The notes beneath the pieces were generated by a model. That model made no database searches. It was given only the letters and a program-made list of their open reading frames with translations, and was not told where the DNA came from. Shown piece by piece: positions 45,241 through 54,068 of a DNA stretch of 64,000 nt (position 1 is its first letter; the number at the start of each line of letters is the position of its first letter). The DNA is from Clostridium punense (GTDB lineage: Bacteria > Bacillota > Clostridia > Clostridiales > Clostridiaceae). The stretch is from assembly GCF_017874425.1 (NCBI RefSeq), contig NZ_JAGGLL010000003.1, positions 62,001 through 126,000 on the forward strand, in the 5' to 3' direction. Position numbers and translations under genes: made by a program.

Positions 45241-46563
45241 CTATCTAGTAATGCTTTCATTTGAATCAATAGATACTTCTTTATTAAAAGATTCTCTATC
45301 AAAATCACCTACAGCATCAGCAACAAGAAGTGATACCACAGAGGCACCAGTTACATTTGTAGCTGTTCTTGCCATATCAACAACTGTATCTATTCCAAGT
45401 AATAGTGCAATTCCCTCTACAGGTAGACCCATAGCTGCAAGAACTACAGTAGTCATTATTGAAGCTGTACCAGGGACACCAGCTGTACCGATAGATGCAA
45501 TGGTTGTTACTAGTATTAAAGTGATGTAATTTACTAAGGTGAAGTTATGTCCAAATACATTAGCAACGAAAATTGCAGCCATAACAGGGTAAAGACCACC
45601 ACAAGCATTCATTCCCATTGTAGCACCCATAGGAGCTACGAAAGAGGCTATTTTATTTGAGATTTTAACGTTATCGGTTAAAGCTCTAATTGTCACTGGT
45701 AAAGTACCATAACTGCTTCTTGTGGTAAAAGCAACTACTTGAGGCTCATAGATTTTCTTTAAGAATTTTATTGGGTTAACTTTAGCCACGAAAGCTAAAA
45801 GAGAACCATGTACTAATATAATTTGAAGTGCACAAGCTATATATATTGCAACTATAACTTTAGCAAGTGGAATTAGTGTAGCTATACCGTACTTACTAGC
45901 AACTCCAGCCATTAAAGCATAAACTCCATAAGGGGTAAGTTTTAAAACCATTTTTGTTATTCTAAACATAATTGTTGCAAAGGAATCAAAAAGATTTTTA
46001 ACTGCTTCCACCTTTTCTGGCTTTCTTGAACCCTCAATTATTATTGCTATACCAATTAGTATTGAGAATATTATAACTGGAATTATCTTTCCGTTAGCCA
46101 TTTCATTAACCGGGTTAGATGGTATCATGTCAACTAATACCTTTGTAAAGGTTGGAACTTCTTTTGCTTTAAAACTTGCATCTTCTACAAACTTAATGCC
46201 ATTTCCAAGGTTAAAAACAAGGGCAACCACAATTCCAATTACAGTAGCAGCTGCAGTAGTACCCATTAAATAAGCTAGTGTTCTAGTGCCAATCTTTTTA
46301 AGCTTTGATGGACTTTCAAGAGAAGCTATACTAGTTATAACTGATGATACTACTAGAGGTATTACAATCATCTTAATTAAGTTAACATACATAGAACCTA
46401 CTGGTTCAATTAAAGATATATTTCCACTGAAAACTGTACCTACAACAACACCTAATACCATAGAAATAAGGACTCTATTACCAAAAGAAACATTTTTCTT
46501 CTTTAAAAACATAAGAATTGAAAAAATGACAACTGAAACTATTAAACTTATATAATTCATCAT
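45241..46563 (-). CDS. Dicarboxylate/amino acid:cation symporter (DAACS family)
   Basis: A 440-residue transporter with about eight membrane helices and two re-entrant loops. The first loop motif SSYGTLPVTIRAL and the later region APMGATMGMNACGGLYPVMAAIFVAN correspond to the conserved HP1 and TM7 regions of GltPh-like symporters. Other parts (VKMIVIPLVVSSVITSI, LTPYGVYALMAGV) fit too. The N-terminal pattern resembles cystine-type members, but the family also carries glutamate, aspartate, serine or threonine. It is controlled by a T-box leader, so its substrate should be the amino acid of the cognate tRNA. An AGGAGG site is present. Confidence 0.85.
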   Translation of the reverse strand: MMNYISLIVSVVIFSILMFLKKKNVSFGNRVLISMVLGVVVGTVFSGNISLIEPVGSMYVNLIKMIVIPLVVSSVITSIASLESPSKLKKIGTRTLAYLMGTTAAATVIGIVVALVFNLGNGIKFVEDASFKAKEVPTFTKVLVDMIPSNPVNEMANGKIIPVIIFSILIGIAIIIEGSRKPEKVEAVKNLFDSFATIMFRITKMVLKLTPYGVYALMAGVASKYGIATLIPLAKVIVAIYIACALQIILVHGSLLAFVAKVNPIKFLKKIYEPQVVAFTTRSSYGTLPVTIRALTDNVKISNKIASFVAPMGATMGMNACGGLYPVMAAIFVANVFGHNFTLVNYITLILVTTIASIGTAGVPGTASIMTTVVLAAMGLPVEGIALLLGIDTVVDMARTATNVTGASVVSLLVADAVGDFDRESFNKEVSIDSNESITR

Positions 46564-46848
46564 TATACGATTTCCTCCTAATTTTTTTATTTGTGACTTA
46601 CAACTAAATCAAATAATTTTACAATAAGCAAATATGTTAGGACTAAGCTTGTACATCGATTTAGTTTGATTAAATTAATACTTAAAAAGATAAAGCGATT
46701 TTTTACATAAAAAGCCTATATTTATTAAAAAGCTAATTTACAAGGTTAGTGTTTTATTGAGATTTAAGAAGGCTATAAACACCGGTAAATTAATAGCACG
46801 CAATCCTTGTTTTGCAAAGCATTTTGACGTCTTAAATATTTTACAAAA

Positions 46849-47150
46849 CAAAAAACTCCCACCTCTGTAAAAACAGAGGCAGAAGTAATATTCCGCGGTT
46901 CCACTCTGATTAAGTAATTAATACTCATCTCTTTTTAAGCACTACCATGCTCTATCCCTATAACGGGGGAATCCGTAATATCCTACTTCAACATTTTTAT
47001 TTAATGTTAATTTCGGTATTAAGCTCATAGGGGCACTTCAGTATTATTCTTACATAAAACTCTCTCACCAAATGAGCTTCTCTCTGTATGAATCCTAATA
47101 CTTACTTTTCCTAATCACAGCATTTATTAATTAATAAGAGTTATCTTACA
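46849..47150 (-). promoter_or_regulatory. T-box leader controlling the DAACS symporter
   Basis: Read on the minus strand: a stem I region, with conserved AGTA on one side and GAAA on the other of a specifier-like loop, and stem arms GTATTA/TAATAC. Then comes the distal pattern AGAGAGAAGCTCATTTGGTG...GAAGTGC...ATGAGCTT. The T-box core AGAGTGGAACCGCGG is at 46893-46907. The terminator hairpin at 46856-46883 is followed by a T run to 46849. Uncharged tRNA would favour the antiterminator. The UGGA bulge predicts a tRNA with U at the discriminator base. The specifier triplet is not assigned with certainty. About 285 further bases precede the symporter start. Confidence 0.88.
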
Positions 47151-47156
47151 AAAAGG

Positions 47157-47185
47157 ATTATATAATTTAAAAAAATAAAAGTCAA
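47157..47185 (-). promoter_or_regulatory. Sigma-A promoter of the T-box leader
   Basis: On the minus strand TTGACT (47180-47185) and TATAAT (47157-47162) are 17 bases apart, a near-consensus promoter. Transcription would begin near 47150, at the start of the T-box leader. Confidence 0.8.
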
Positions 47186-47416
47186 CATATTTTTTATAAA
47201 ATTATTTCTGGTAATATTTATGTGATAGAATTATAAATATAGTAGAATAGTCGAAATAGGGTCGATATACTATAATAAATACATTATAGTATGAGAAATT
47301 TTTTTGTACTATTTAAAGTAATTTTATAAATTATAAGTTCAATTGAATTTATATATATGAATTATACTTTAACATGTAACTCTAGATAGAATTAGTAATT
47401 GATTAGGAGTAGTTTT

Positions 47417-48523
47417 ATGAAAGTAAATAAAAGAGTTTGTGTATATTCTTGTTTTATAGCAATAGGAATTTTGACTTTCTTTTTAATTGAATTGTGTAAA
47501 GTTAATTCATTAAAGGTAGAGCAAATATACTCTAATTATGTATTTCTTTTTATTGCAAAAGCATTGGGAAAAATATTTGGGTTGCTTCCTTTTTCCTTAT
47601 GGGAGTTAATCTATGTAGCTTTACTCTCAATTCCCTTTTATGTGTTTTTAAAGCTTATTTATGTATTAATAAGAAGACCTAAAGAAATAAAATTATATGC
47701 ATTAAAGTACACTAGAACCTTAATTATGGTGCTAGTACCAGCTTATTTTTTATTTAACTTTTTGTGGGCATTCAATTACTATAGAGAACCATTAGTAAAT
47801 ATCTTAGGACTTAATTATCCTGGATTTGAAAAAAATGACTTAATTGAATTATCTAAGGAATTTATATATAAGGCTAATGAATTAAGAGAAAATCTGCCGG
47901 AAGATGTTAATGGAGTATTTTACCTAAATCAAACCTTCTCTGAGTTAAGTGAAAATGCGGAGAATGGATTTGAATATGTAAAGTTGGTAAATATGAATTT
48001 AGGTAAAAGGTATTTTAATACTAAGCCTGTAGTTTTGTCTAAACTTATGAGTTATACAGGGATCACCGGAATGTATTCTCCTTTCACTGGGGAAGCTAAT
48101 ATAAATATAGATATTCCAAAAACAACTTTACCAGTTACTATATGTCACGAGCAAGCTCACCAAAGAGGAATTGCAAAAGAGGAAGAAGCAAATTATGTAG
48201 CTTATTTGGCTTGTATTAATAATCCAAATAAAGAATTTCAGTATTCAGGATATTACTTAGCGTTAAACTATCTTATGAATGACCTCTATCAGATGGATAA
48301 GGAAGAATACAATAAACTTAAAAGTCTATATAGTGAAAAACTAAGAAGAGATTTGAATTATAGTTATAACTATTGGAAAGCAAAAGAAGGGCCTATTGAA
48401 AAAATATGGGATAAAGTTAATGATAGCTACCTAAAATCTAATAATCAAAGTGCCGGAGTGTCAAGTTATGGTTTTATGACAAAGTTACTGTTAGCGGAGT
48501 TTAAAAACAGAATAGAAAATTAG
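47417..48523 (+). CDS. DUF3810 membrane protein with HExxH motif
   Basis: A 368-residue protein with about three N-terminal membrane helices (residues about 8-28, 45-75, 100-125) and an extracytoplasmic C-terminal domain. The latter contains TICHEQAHQRG, an HExxH motif, and a downstream EEEANYVAY with acidic residues that could complete a zinc site. This pattern is the DUF3810 family, whose function is unknown. The ATG at 47417 has TTAGGAG upstream; a TTG six codons earlier is unlikely. It ends at a good terminator. Confidence 0.8.
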   Translation: MKVNKRVCVYSCFIAIGILTFFLIELCKVNSLKVEQIYSNYVFLFIAKALGKIFGLLPFSLWELIYVALLSIPFYVFLKLIYVLIRRPKEIKLYALKYTRTLIMVLVPAYFLFNFLWAFNYYREPLVNILGLNYPGFEKNDLIELSKEFIYKANELRENLPEDVNGVFYLNQTFSELSENAENGFEYVKLVNMNLGKRYFNTKPVVLSKLMSYTGITGMYSPFTGEANINIDIPKTTLPVTICHEQAHQRGIAKEEEANYVAYLACINNPNKEFQYSGYYLALNYLMNDLYQMDKEEYNKLKSLYSEKLRRDLNYSYNYWKAKEGPIEKIWDKVNDSYLKSNNQSAGVSSYGFMTKLLLAEFKNRIEN

Positions 48524-48531
48524 TATAAATG

Positions 48532-48591
48532 TGTAGACCTTTATAGGGGCATAGATTCTAGGTGTCAATATAAAGGTTTATACATTTTTTT
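48532..48591 (+). terminator. Rho-independent terminator after the DUF3810 gene
   Basis: TGTAGACCTTTATA (48532-48545) pairs with TATAAAGGTTTATACA (48569-48584), followed by TTTTTTT. Confidence 0.85.
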
Positions 48592-48940
48592 ATATAGAAA
48601 ATTAAGTTCTTTGCCTGAAAATATTGCAACTAAGCCTTGTGATTCAGGTTTTGAAATACTAGTAAAAAGATATGAAGATAATGGTTTTTTTAAAAAGGTA
48701 AAGAATACAAAATTAATTACTTTTAAATTAAAAGTAGATATATATAAATTTATAAAGTTACTTTATACAAGACTGGTTTAAGAATTAATAAGGGAATATA
48801 AATACTAAATAAAACAAATTTAATATTTATACAGTTAAACATAGTTCAAATTAATTATGTATTAATAGTAAAGAATAAGTTAAAAATGTTAAAATTTTAA
48901 AAAACCTCTTTTAATTTTCTGAAATATATAATAATATAAA
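48592..48940. other. Intergenic region with a possible degraded coding remnant
   Basis: AT-rich DNA between the DUF3810 gene and the purine operon. From 48611 to 48781 one frame stays open for 56 codons (LPENIATKPCDSGFEILV..., ending in TAA) with a TTG but no ribosome site, and its composition is gene-like. It could be the end of a decayed gene. No homologue is recognised. Confidence 0.25.
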
Positions 48941-48982
48941 TATACGAACAATACAAATATATAAAATGTTAATATTCGTATT
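48941..48982 (+). promoter_or_regulatory. Candidate PurR operator at the purine operon promoter
   Basis: Two inverted boxes, ATACGAACAATA (48942-48953) and, on the other strand, ATACGAATATTA (48970-48981), share the CGAA core of PurR PurBoxes. AT-rich -10-like sequences (TATAAT 48927-48932, TATAAA 48935-48940) lie just upstream, so the site would overlap the transcription start. PurR with PRPP as effector is expected in Firmicutes. Confidence 0.5.
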
Positions 48983-49007
48983 GAAACTGAAATTTAGAGG
49001 TGATAAG

Positions 49008-52000
49008 GTGGAAAATCAAATTATTACTGCTTATGTAGAAAAAAAAGCGAACTTTCAAAATGAGGCATTAACTATTAAAAATGAGATAAATCAACTATTA
49101 GGTATAAAAACTGTTGAAAAAGTGAGGATAATTAATAGGTACAACATAGAGGGTATTTCAAAGGAACAATATGAGTTAGTAAAATATACAGTTTTATCTG
49201 AAATAAATATAGATGATATTTACACTGATAAAATTAATCTAAATGATTGTAAATATTTTGTTTCAGAATATTTACCTGGTCAGTACGATCAAAGGGCGGA
49301 TTCAGCTGCTCAGTGTATTCAATTAATTACTCAAAGTGAAATGCCTAAAATTAAAACTGCTAAGATCTTTGCATTTTATGGAAAGGTAGCCCGTGAAGAT
49401 TTAGAAAAAATTAAAGATTATTACATAAATAAAGTAGACTCAAGAGAAACAACACTTGAAAATAATAACAGCTTAATTAACCACATTTCAATAGATAATA
49501 CTTCCCAAACAATAGAAATCATTGATGATTTTAATGAGAAAAATGAAAATGAGTTAAGTATATTCCTTAAGGAATTTGGACTATCAATAACCTTAGATGA
49601 CTTAAAACTAATTCAGGATTATTTTAAAAATGAAGAAAAACGAAATCCAACCATAACTGAGCTTAAAGTTATTGATACTTATTGGTCAGATCATTGTAGA
49701 CATACTACCTTTTCAACAAATCTTAAAAATATAACCTTCGAAGAAGGAACTTTAAATAATCCAGTTAAAAAAGCCTATGAAATTTATAAAAGCTATAGAT
49801 CAGATTTATATAAAGAAAAAGAAAAGCCAATAACTTTAATGGATATTGCAGTAATTGGGATGAAGAAACTTAAAAATCAAGGTAAGCTACAAAATTTAGA
49901 CTCTTCTGATGAAATTAATGCATGTAGCATTATAGTAGATGTTGATGTTGAAGGTAAAAAAGAAAAGTATGTAGTGATGTTTAAGAATGAAACTCATAAC
50001 CATCCTACTGAAATAGAGCCTTTTGGGGGTGCTTCAACTTGTATTGGAGGGGCTATAAGAGATCCACTATCTGGTAGAAGTTATGTATATCAAGCAATGA
50101 GAATTACTGGAAGTGGAGATCCAAGAAGCCCTATTTCAAAAACCTTAAGAGGAAAACTTCCTCAAAGAAAAATTACAAGAGAAGCTGCTAGGGGCTATAG
50201 TAGTTATGGAAATCAAATTGGTCTTGCAACTGGTTTTGTTAAAGAAGTATATCATGAAGGCTACACAGCAAAAAGAATGGAAGTAGGAGCGGTGATTGGA
50301 GCTGCACCCTATGAGAATATAGTGAGAAGTAAACCTGTACCAGGAGATTTAATAATCTTATTAGGAGGAAGAACAGGTAGAGATGGAATTGGAGGAGCAT
50401 CAGGATCTTCTAAAATTCATACTGAAACTTCCATTAATACTAGTAACGCAGAAGTTCAAAAGGGTAATGCTCCAACAGAAAGAAAGATACAAAGGTTATT
50501 TAGAAATAATGAAGTTACCAAACTTATAAAGAAATGCAATGATTTTGGGGCTGGTGGAGTATCAGTTGCAATTGGAGAGTTAGCAGATGGATTAAAAATA
50601 AATTTAGATTTAGTACCTAAAAAGTATGCAGGTTTAGATGGAACTGAGATTGCAATTTCTGAGTCACAAGAGAGAATGGCAGTAGTTGTTTCAAAAGGTG
50701 ATGCTGACAAGTTTATAACTCTAGCAAATGAAGAAAATCTTGAAGCAACCATAGTGGCACAGGTAACAGAGGAACATAGAGTCGTTATGGAATGGAATGG
50801 ACAAACAATCTTAAATTTAAGCCGTGAATTTTTGAACACCAATGGTGCTCCTAGTTTTAATGATGTCTTAGTTCAAAGTCCTAAGGAAAGTGACAACTAT
50901 TTTGCAAACAAGGAAAATCATAACCTTACCCTTAAAGCAGAATTAACAAAGGTATTAGGAGATTTAAATGTATGCTCTCAAAAAGGGCTTGTAGAAATGT
51001 TTGACTCCTCAATTGGAGGAGGAACAGTATTCATGCCTTTTGGAGGAAATACACAAGAAACACCATCAGAAGCTATGGTTTGTAAAATACCTACCCTAAA
51101 AGGTGAAACTAAAACTGGTACTGTGATGGCTTATGGATTTAATCCTGAGTTATCTTCCTGGAGTACTTTCCATGGAAGCATGTACGCAGTGGTTGAAAGT
51201 ATTTCTAAGGTTATAGCTTCAGGGGCTAAATTAGAAAGTACATATCTAACTCTACAAGAGTACTTTGAGAGATTAGGTAGTGACCCAAGTAAATGGGGAA
51301 AACCTTTCTCGGCGCTTTTAGGAGCACTATATGCTCAGCATAGCTTAGAAGTTGCAGCCATAGGTGGTAAGGATAGTATGTCAGGTACTTTCGAAGATTT
51401 ACATGTACCACCAACTTTAATTTCCTTTGCAGTAGGCACTTTAGATGTAGAAAAAGCTATTAGTGGAGATTTTAAGGAAAGCGGAAGTAAAGTTGTAATA
51501 TTACCAAGTAGGTTAGATGAAAATTTCGTAGTTGATTTTTCGAAATTAAAGAAGAACTTTAAGTGTGTATCAGAGCTTATTGATAAAAACCTGGTGTTGT
51601 CCTCATATACAGTAACCTACGGAGGAGTTATTGAAGGTATATCAAAAATGGCCTTCGGAAGTGAAGTTGGGTTTGAATTTAGACCAAGTACAAAGCTTGA
51701 AGAAATAAGAGATTATACCTATGGAAGTATAATTTTAGAGATAAAAAAAGAAGAAGCTTTAGAGCTATTGGAATTAGTAGAATACGAAGTGCTTGGCAGA
51801 ACTTTAGAGGAATCAGTTATTAAGCTTCGAGAGGAAAGTATAGATATAAAAGAGCTTAAGAAAATATATTGTCAGCCTTTAGAAAAGGTGTTTCCAACGG
51901 ATTATGAAGAAAGTCAGAGAATAAATTTTCAGTTTGATAGAGATATCCCAGTAAACTTTATCAAAAGTAACAACACTGCAAGAAAAGATATACAAAGATT

Positions 52001-52844
52001 TGGTGAGGGTAAGAAAAATGAAAGCTCTTTATTAATTGATTTACCGAAGCCGAAGATAGTTATACCTGTGTTCCCAGGAACTAATTGTGAGTATGATTGT
52101 GAAAGAGCCTTTATTAAAGCTGGCGGAGATGTTAAACAGTTAGTATTTAATAATTTAAGTCCAGAGCATATTGAAGAGTCCATATTAGCACTTGAAAGTG
52201 AAATTAGATCTTCTCAAATAATCATGCTTCCTGGAGGCTTTAGTGCAGGGGATGAACCTGATGGTTCAGGTAAGTTTATAAATGCCATATTTAGAAATAA
52301 GAGAATTAGTGAAGCTACTATGGATTTACTTAAAAATAGAGATGGTTTAATTCTCGGAATTTGCAATGGGTTCCAGGCCTTAATAAAGCTAGGGCTTGTA
52401 ACCTATGGAGAAATTAGAGATTTAGAAGAGAATAGCCCAACTTTAATATCTAATGCCATTGGAAGACACATATCCTGCATGGTGAATACTAAAGTAATAA
52501 ATAATAGTTCACCTTGGCTTCATGGAGTAGATTTAGGAGAAGTTCATAGCATTCCAGTTTCCCATGGCGAAGGACGTTTCTATTGTAGTGAGGAAATGGT
52601 GAATAGATTATTAAATAACAATCAAATTGCAACTCAGTATGTAGATAGTTTTGGCAATCCAACCTATGATATTAAATTTAATCCTAATGGTTCTACCTAT
52701 GCTATTGAAGGTATTACTAGCCCTGACGGAAGAGTTTTTGGAAAAATGGGACATAGCGAAAGATATGATAATAATGTATTTAAAAATATTAAGGGAAACT
52801 TTGATCAAAAGATTTTCCAAAGTGGAGTTAATTATTATAAATAG
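49008..52844 (+). CDS. purL: Phosphoribosylformylglycinamidine synthase (long form)
   Basis: A single-chain FGAM synthase of 1278 residues: an N-terminal PurS-like segment, two AIRS-type halves (KNETHNHPTEIEPFGGASTCIGG marks the first) and a C-terminal glutamine amidotransferase. The latter has VFPGTNCEYDCERAF and the nucleophile in GICNGFQAL. It makes FGAM from FGAR, Gln and ATP. The GTG at 49008 has AGAGGTGA well placed; an ATG 14 codons upstream lacks a site. It is first in the operon, where in many Firmicutes purL is internal and split into purS/Q/L. Confidence 0.93.
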   Translation: MENQIITAYVEKKANFQNEALTIKNEINQLLGIKTVEKVRIINRYNIEGISKEQYELVKYTVLSEINIDDIYTDKINLNDCKYFVSEYLPGQYDQRADSAAQCIQLITQSEMPKIKTAKIFAFYGKVAREDLEKIKDYYINKVDSRETTLENNNSLINHISIDNTSQTIEIIDDFNEKNENELSIFLKEFGLSITLDDLKLIQDYFKNEEKRNPTITELKVIDTYWSDHCRHTTFSTNLKNITFEEGTLNNPVKKAYEIYKSYRSDLYKEKEKPITLMDIAVIGMKKLKNQGKLQNLDSSDEINACSIIVDVDVEGKKEKYVVMFKNETHNHPTEIEPFGGASTCIGGAIRDPLSGRSYVYQAMRITGSGDPRSPISKTLRGKLPQRKITREAARGYSSYGNQIGLATGFVKEVYHEGYTAKRMEVGAVIGAAPYENIVRSKPVPGDLIILLGGRTGRDGIGGASGSSKIHTETSINTSNAEVQKGNAPTERKIQRLFRNNEVTKLIKKCNDFGAGGVSVAIGELADGLKINLDLVPKKYAGLDGTEIAISESQERMAVVVSKGDADKFITLANEENLEATIVAQVTEEHRVVMEWNGQTILNLSREFLNTNGAPSFNDVLVQSPKESDNYFANKENHNLTLKAELTKVLGDLNVCSQKGLVEMFDSSIGGGTVFMPFGGNTQETPSEAMVCKIPTLKGETKTGTVMAYGFNPELSSWSTFHGSMYAVVESISKVIASGAKLESTYLTLQEYFERLGSDPSKWGKPFSALLGALYAQHSLEVAAIGGKDSMSGTFEDLHVPPTLISFAVGTLDVEKAISGDFKESGSKVVILPSRLDENFVVDFSKLKKNFKCVSELIDKNLVLSSYTVTYGGVIEGISKMAFGSEVGFEFRPSTKLEEIRDYTYGSIILEIKKEEALELLELVEYEVLGRTLEESVIKLREESIDIKELKKIYCQPLEKVFPTDYEESQRINFQFDRDIPVNFIKSNNTARKDIQRFGEGKKNESSLLIDLPKPKIVIPVFPGTNCEYDCERAFIKAGGDVKQLVFNNLSPEHIEESILALESEIRSSQIIMLPGGFSAGDEPDGSGKFINAIFRNKRISEATMDLLKNRDGLILGICNGFQALIKLGLVTYGEIRDLEENSPTLISNAIGRHISCMVNTKVINNSSPWLHGVDLGEVHSIPVSHGEGRFYCSEEMVNRLLNNNQIATQYVDSFGNPTYDIKFNPNGSTYAIEGITSPDGRVFGKMGHSERYDNNVFKNIKGNFDQKIFQSGVNYYK

Positions 52845-52855
52845 GAGGAAGAGAA

Positions 52856-53335
52856 ATGAAAGTAGCAATTATTTTTGGCAGCAAGTCTGATGTGGATGTA
52901 ATGAGAGGTGCGGGGAAATGTTTAAAGGAATTTAATGTGGAGTATAGTGCTCATGTACTATCAGCTCATAGAGTTCCTGAAAAGCTAGAAGAAGTTTTAA
53001 AAGAGTTAGAGGCTCAAGGTTACGAGGTAATAATTGCAGGTGCAGGCCTTGCAGCTCACTTACCAGGAGTTATAGCTTCAAAAACTGTACTTCCTGTAAT
53101 TGGAGTACCAATAAAGGCAGCTATTGGGGGGTTAGACTCTTTATATTCTATAGTACAAATGCCTAAGTCTATTCCAGTAGCAACTGTTGGAATTAATAAC
53201 AGCTATAATGCAGCTATGCTTGCAGTGGAGATATTATCTATAAAATATCCTGAACTGAAAGAAAAATTATTAAATTATAGAAAAACAATGAAAGAGAACT
53301 TTATAAGAGAAAATCAAGAAGGAGTGGAGCTATAA
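52856..53335 (+). CDS. purE: N5-CAIR mutase / AIR carboxylase
   Basis: A 159-residue Pur[49 protein letters not shown] and [11 protein letters not shown] are all present, as in class I. The loop usually reading SKALNGLDSL reads [10 protein letters not shown]. The PurK partner is not in this operon, so the enzyme may use CO2 via spontaneous carbamate, or purK may be elsewhere. AGGAGG precedes the ATG; the stop overlaps purC. Confidence 0.92.
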   Translation: MKVAIIFGSKSDVDVMRGAGKCLKEFNVEYSAHVLSAHRVPEKLEEVLKELEAQGYEVIIAGAGLAAHLPGVIASKTVLPVIGVPIKAAIGGLDSLYSIVQMPKSIPVATVGINNSYNAAMLAVEILSIKYPELKEKLLNYRKTMKENFIRENQEGVEL

Positions 53336-54039
53336 TGGATAATAAAAATTTCTTGTATGAGGGTAAGGCTAAAAAGATATATAAAGGAGAAAAGGATGAC
53401 GAAGTAATTATATATTATAAAGATGATGCAACAGCTTTTAATGGTGAGAAAAAAGCTTCAATTAACTCAAAAGGAATCCTTAATAATAGTATTACTTCCA
53501 TTATCTTTGATATGTTAAGAGAAAATGGCATAGAAAGTCACTTCATAAAGAAGCTAAGTGATAGAGAACAGTTATGTAAAAAAGTTGAAATCGTTCCAGT
53601 TGAAGTTATTGTAAGAAATGTTGCCGCTGGAAGTATGGCGAAAAGATATGGTCTTGAAGAAGGTACAGAGCTTAAAACTACAGTTCTTGAAATAAGCTAT
53701 AAAAATGATGCTCTAGGTGATCCCCTAATGAATGATTATCATGCAGTAGCTATGGGATTAACTACCTTTGATGAGTTAAATCATATATATTCTCAAGCGG
53801 AAAAAATAAATGAAATTCTTAGTGATTTCTTTAAAAAACAAAATATCAAGCTTGTAGATTTTAAATTAGAGTTTGGAAGATATAAGGGTGAAGTTATTTT
53901 AGCTGATGAAGTTTCGCCAGATACTTGCAGACTTTGGGACATGAACACAGGGGAGAAGTTAGATAAAGATAGATTTAGAAGAGAACTTGGAGACTTAGTA
54001 GAAGGATATACAAAAATTTTAGAAAGAATTAACGGATAG
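53335..54039 (+). CDS. purC: SAICAR synthase
   Basis: A 234-residue enzyme that joins aspartate to CAIR with [16 protein letters not shown] at the N-terminus, [21 protein letters not shown] and [27 protein letters not shown] are typical. It begins on the purE stop codon (TAATG), so translation is coupled. Confidence 0.95.
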   Translation: MDNKNFLYEGKAKKIYKGEKDDEVIIYYKDDATAFNGEKKASINSKGILNNSITSIIFDMLRENGIESHFIKKLSDREQLCKKVEIVPVEVIVRNVAAGSMAKRYGLEEGTELKTTVLEISYKNDALGDPLMNDYHAVAMGLTTFDELNHIYSQAEKINEILSDFFKKQNIKLVDFKLEFGRYKGEVILADEVSPDTCRLWDMNTGEKLDKDRFRRELGDLVEGYTKILERING

Positions 54040-54068
54040 TACTTTAAGTGGTATTCAGGAGGAAAAAT

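Noticed and set aside
48966-49007. Upstream ATG of purL
   Set aside because: It lacks a ribosome site, and the second PurR box would lie inside the coding region. The GTG at 49008 has AGAGGTGA.
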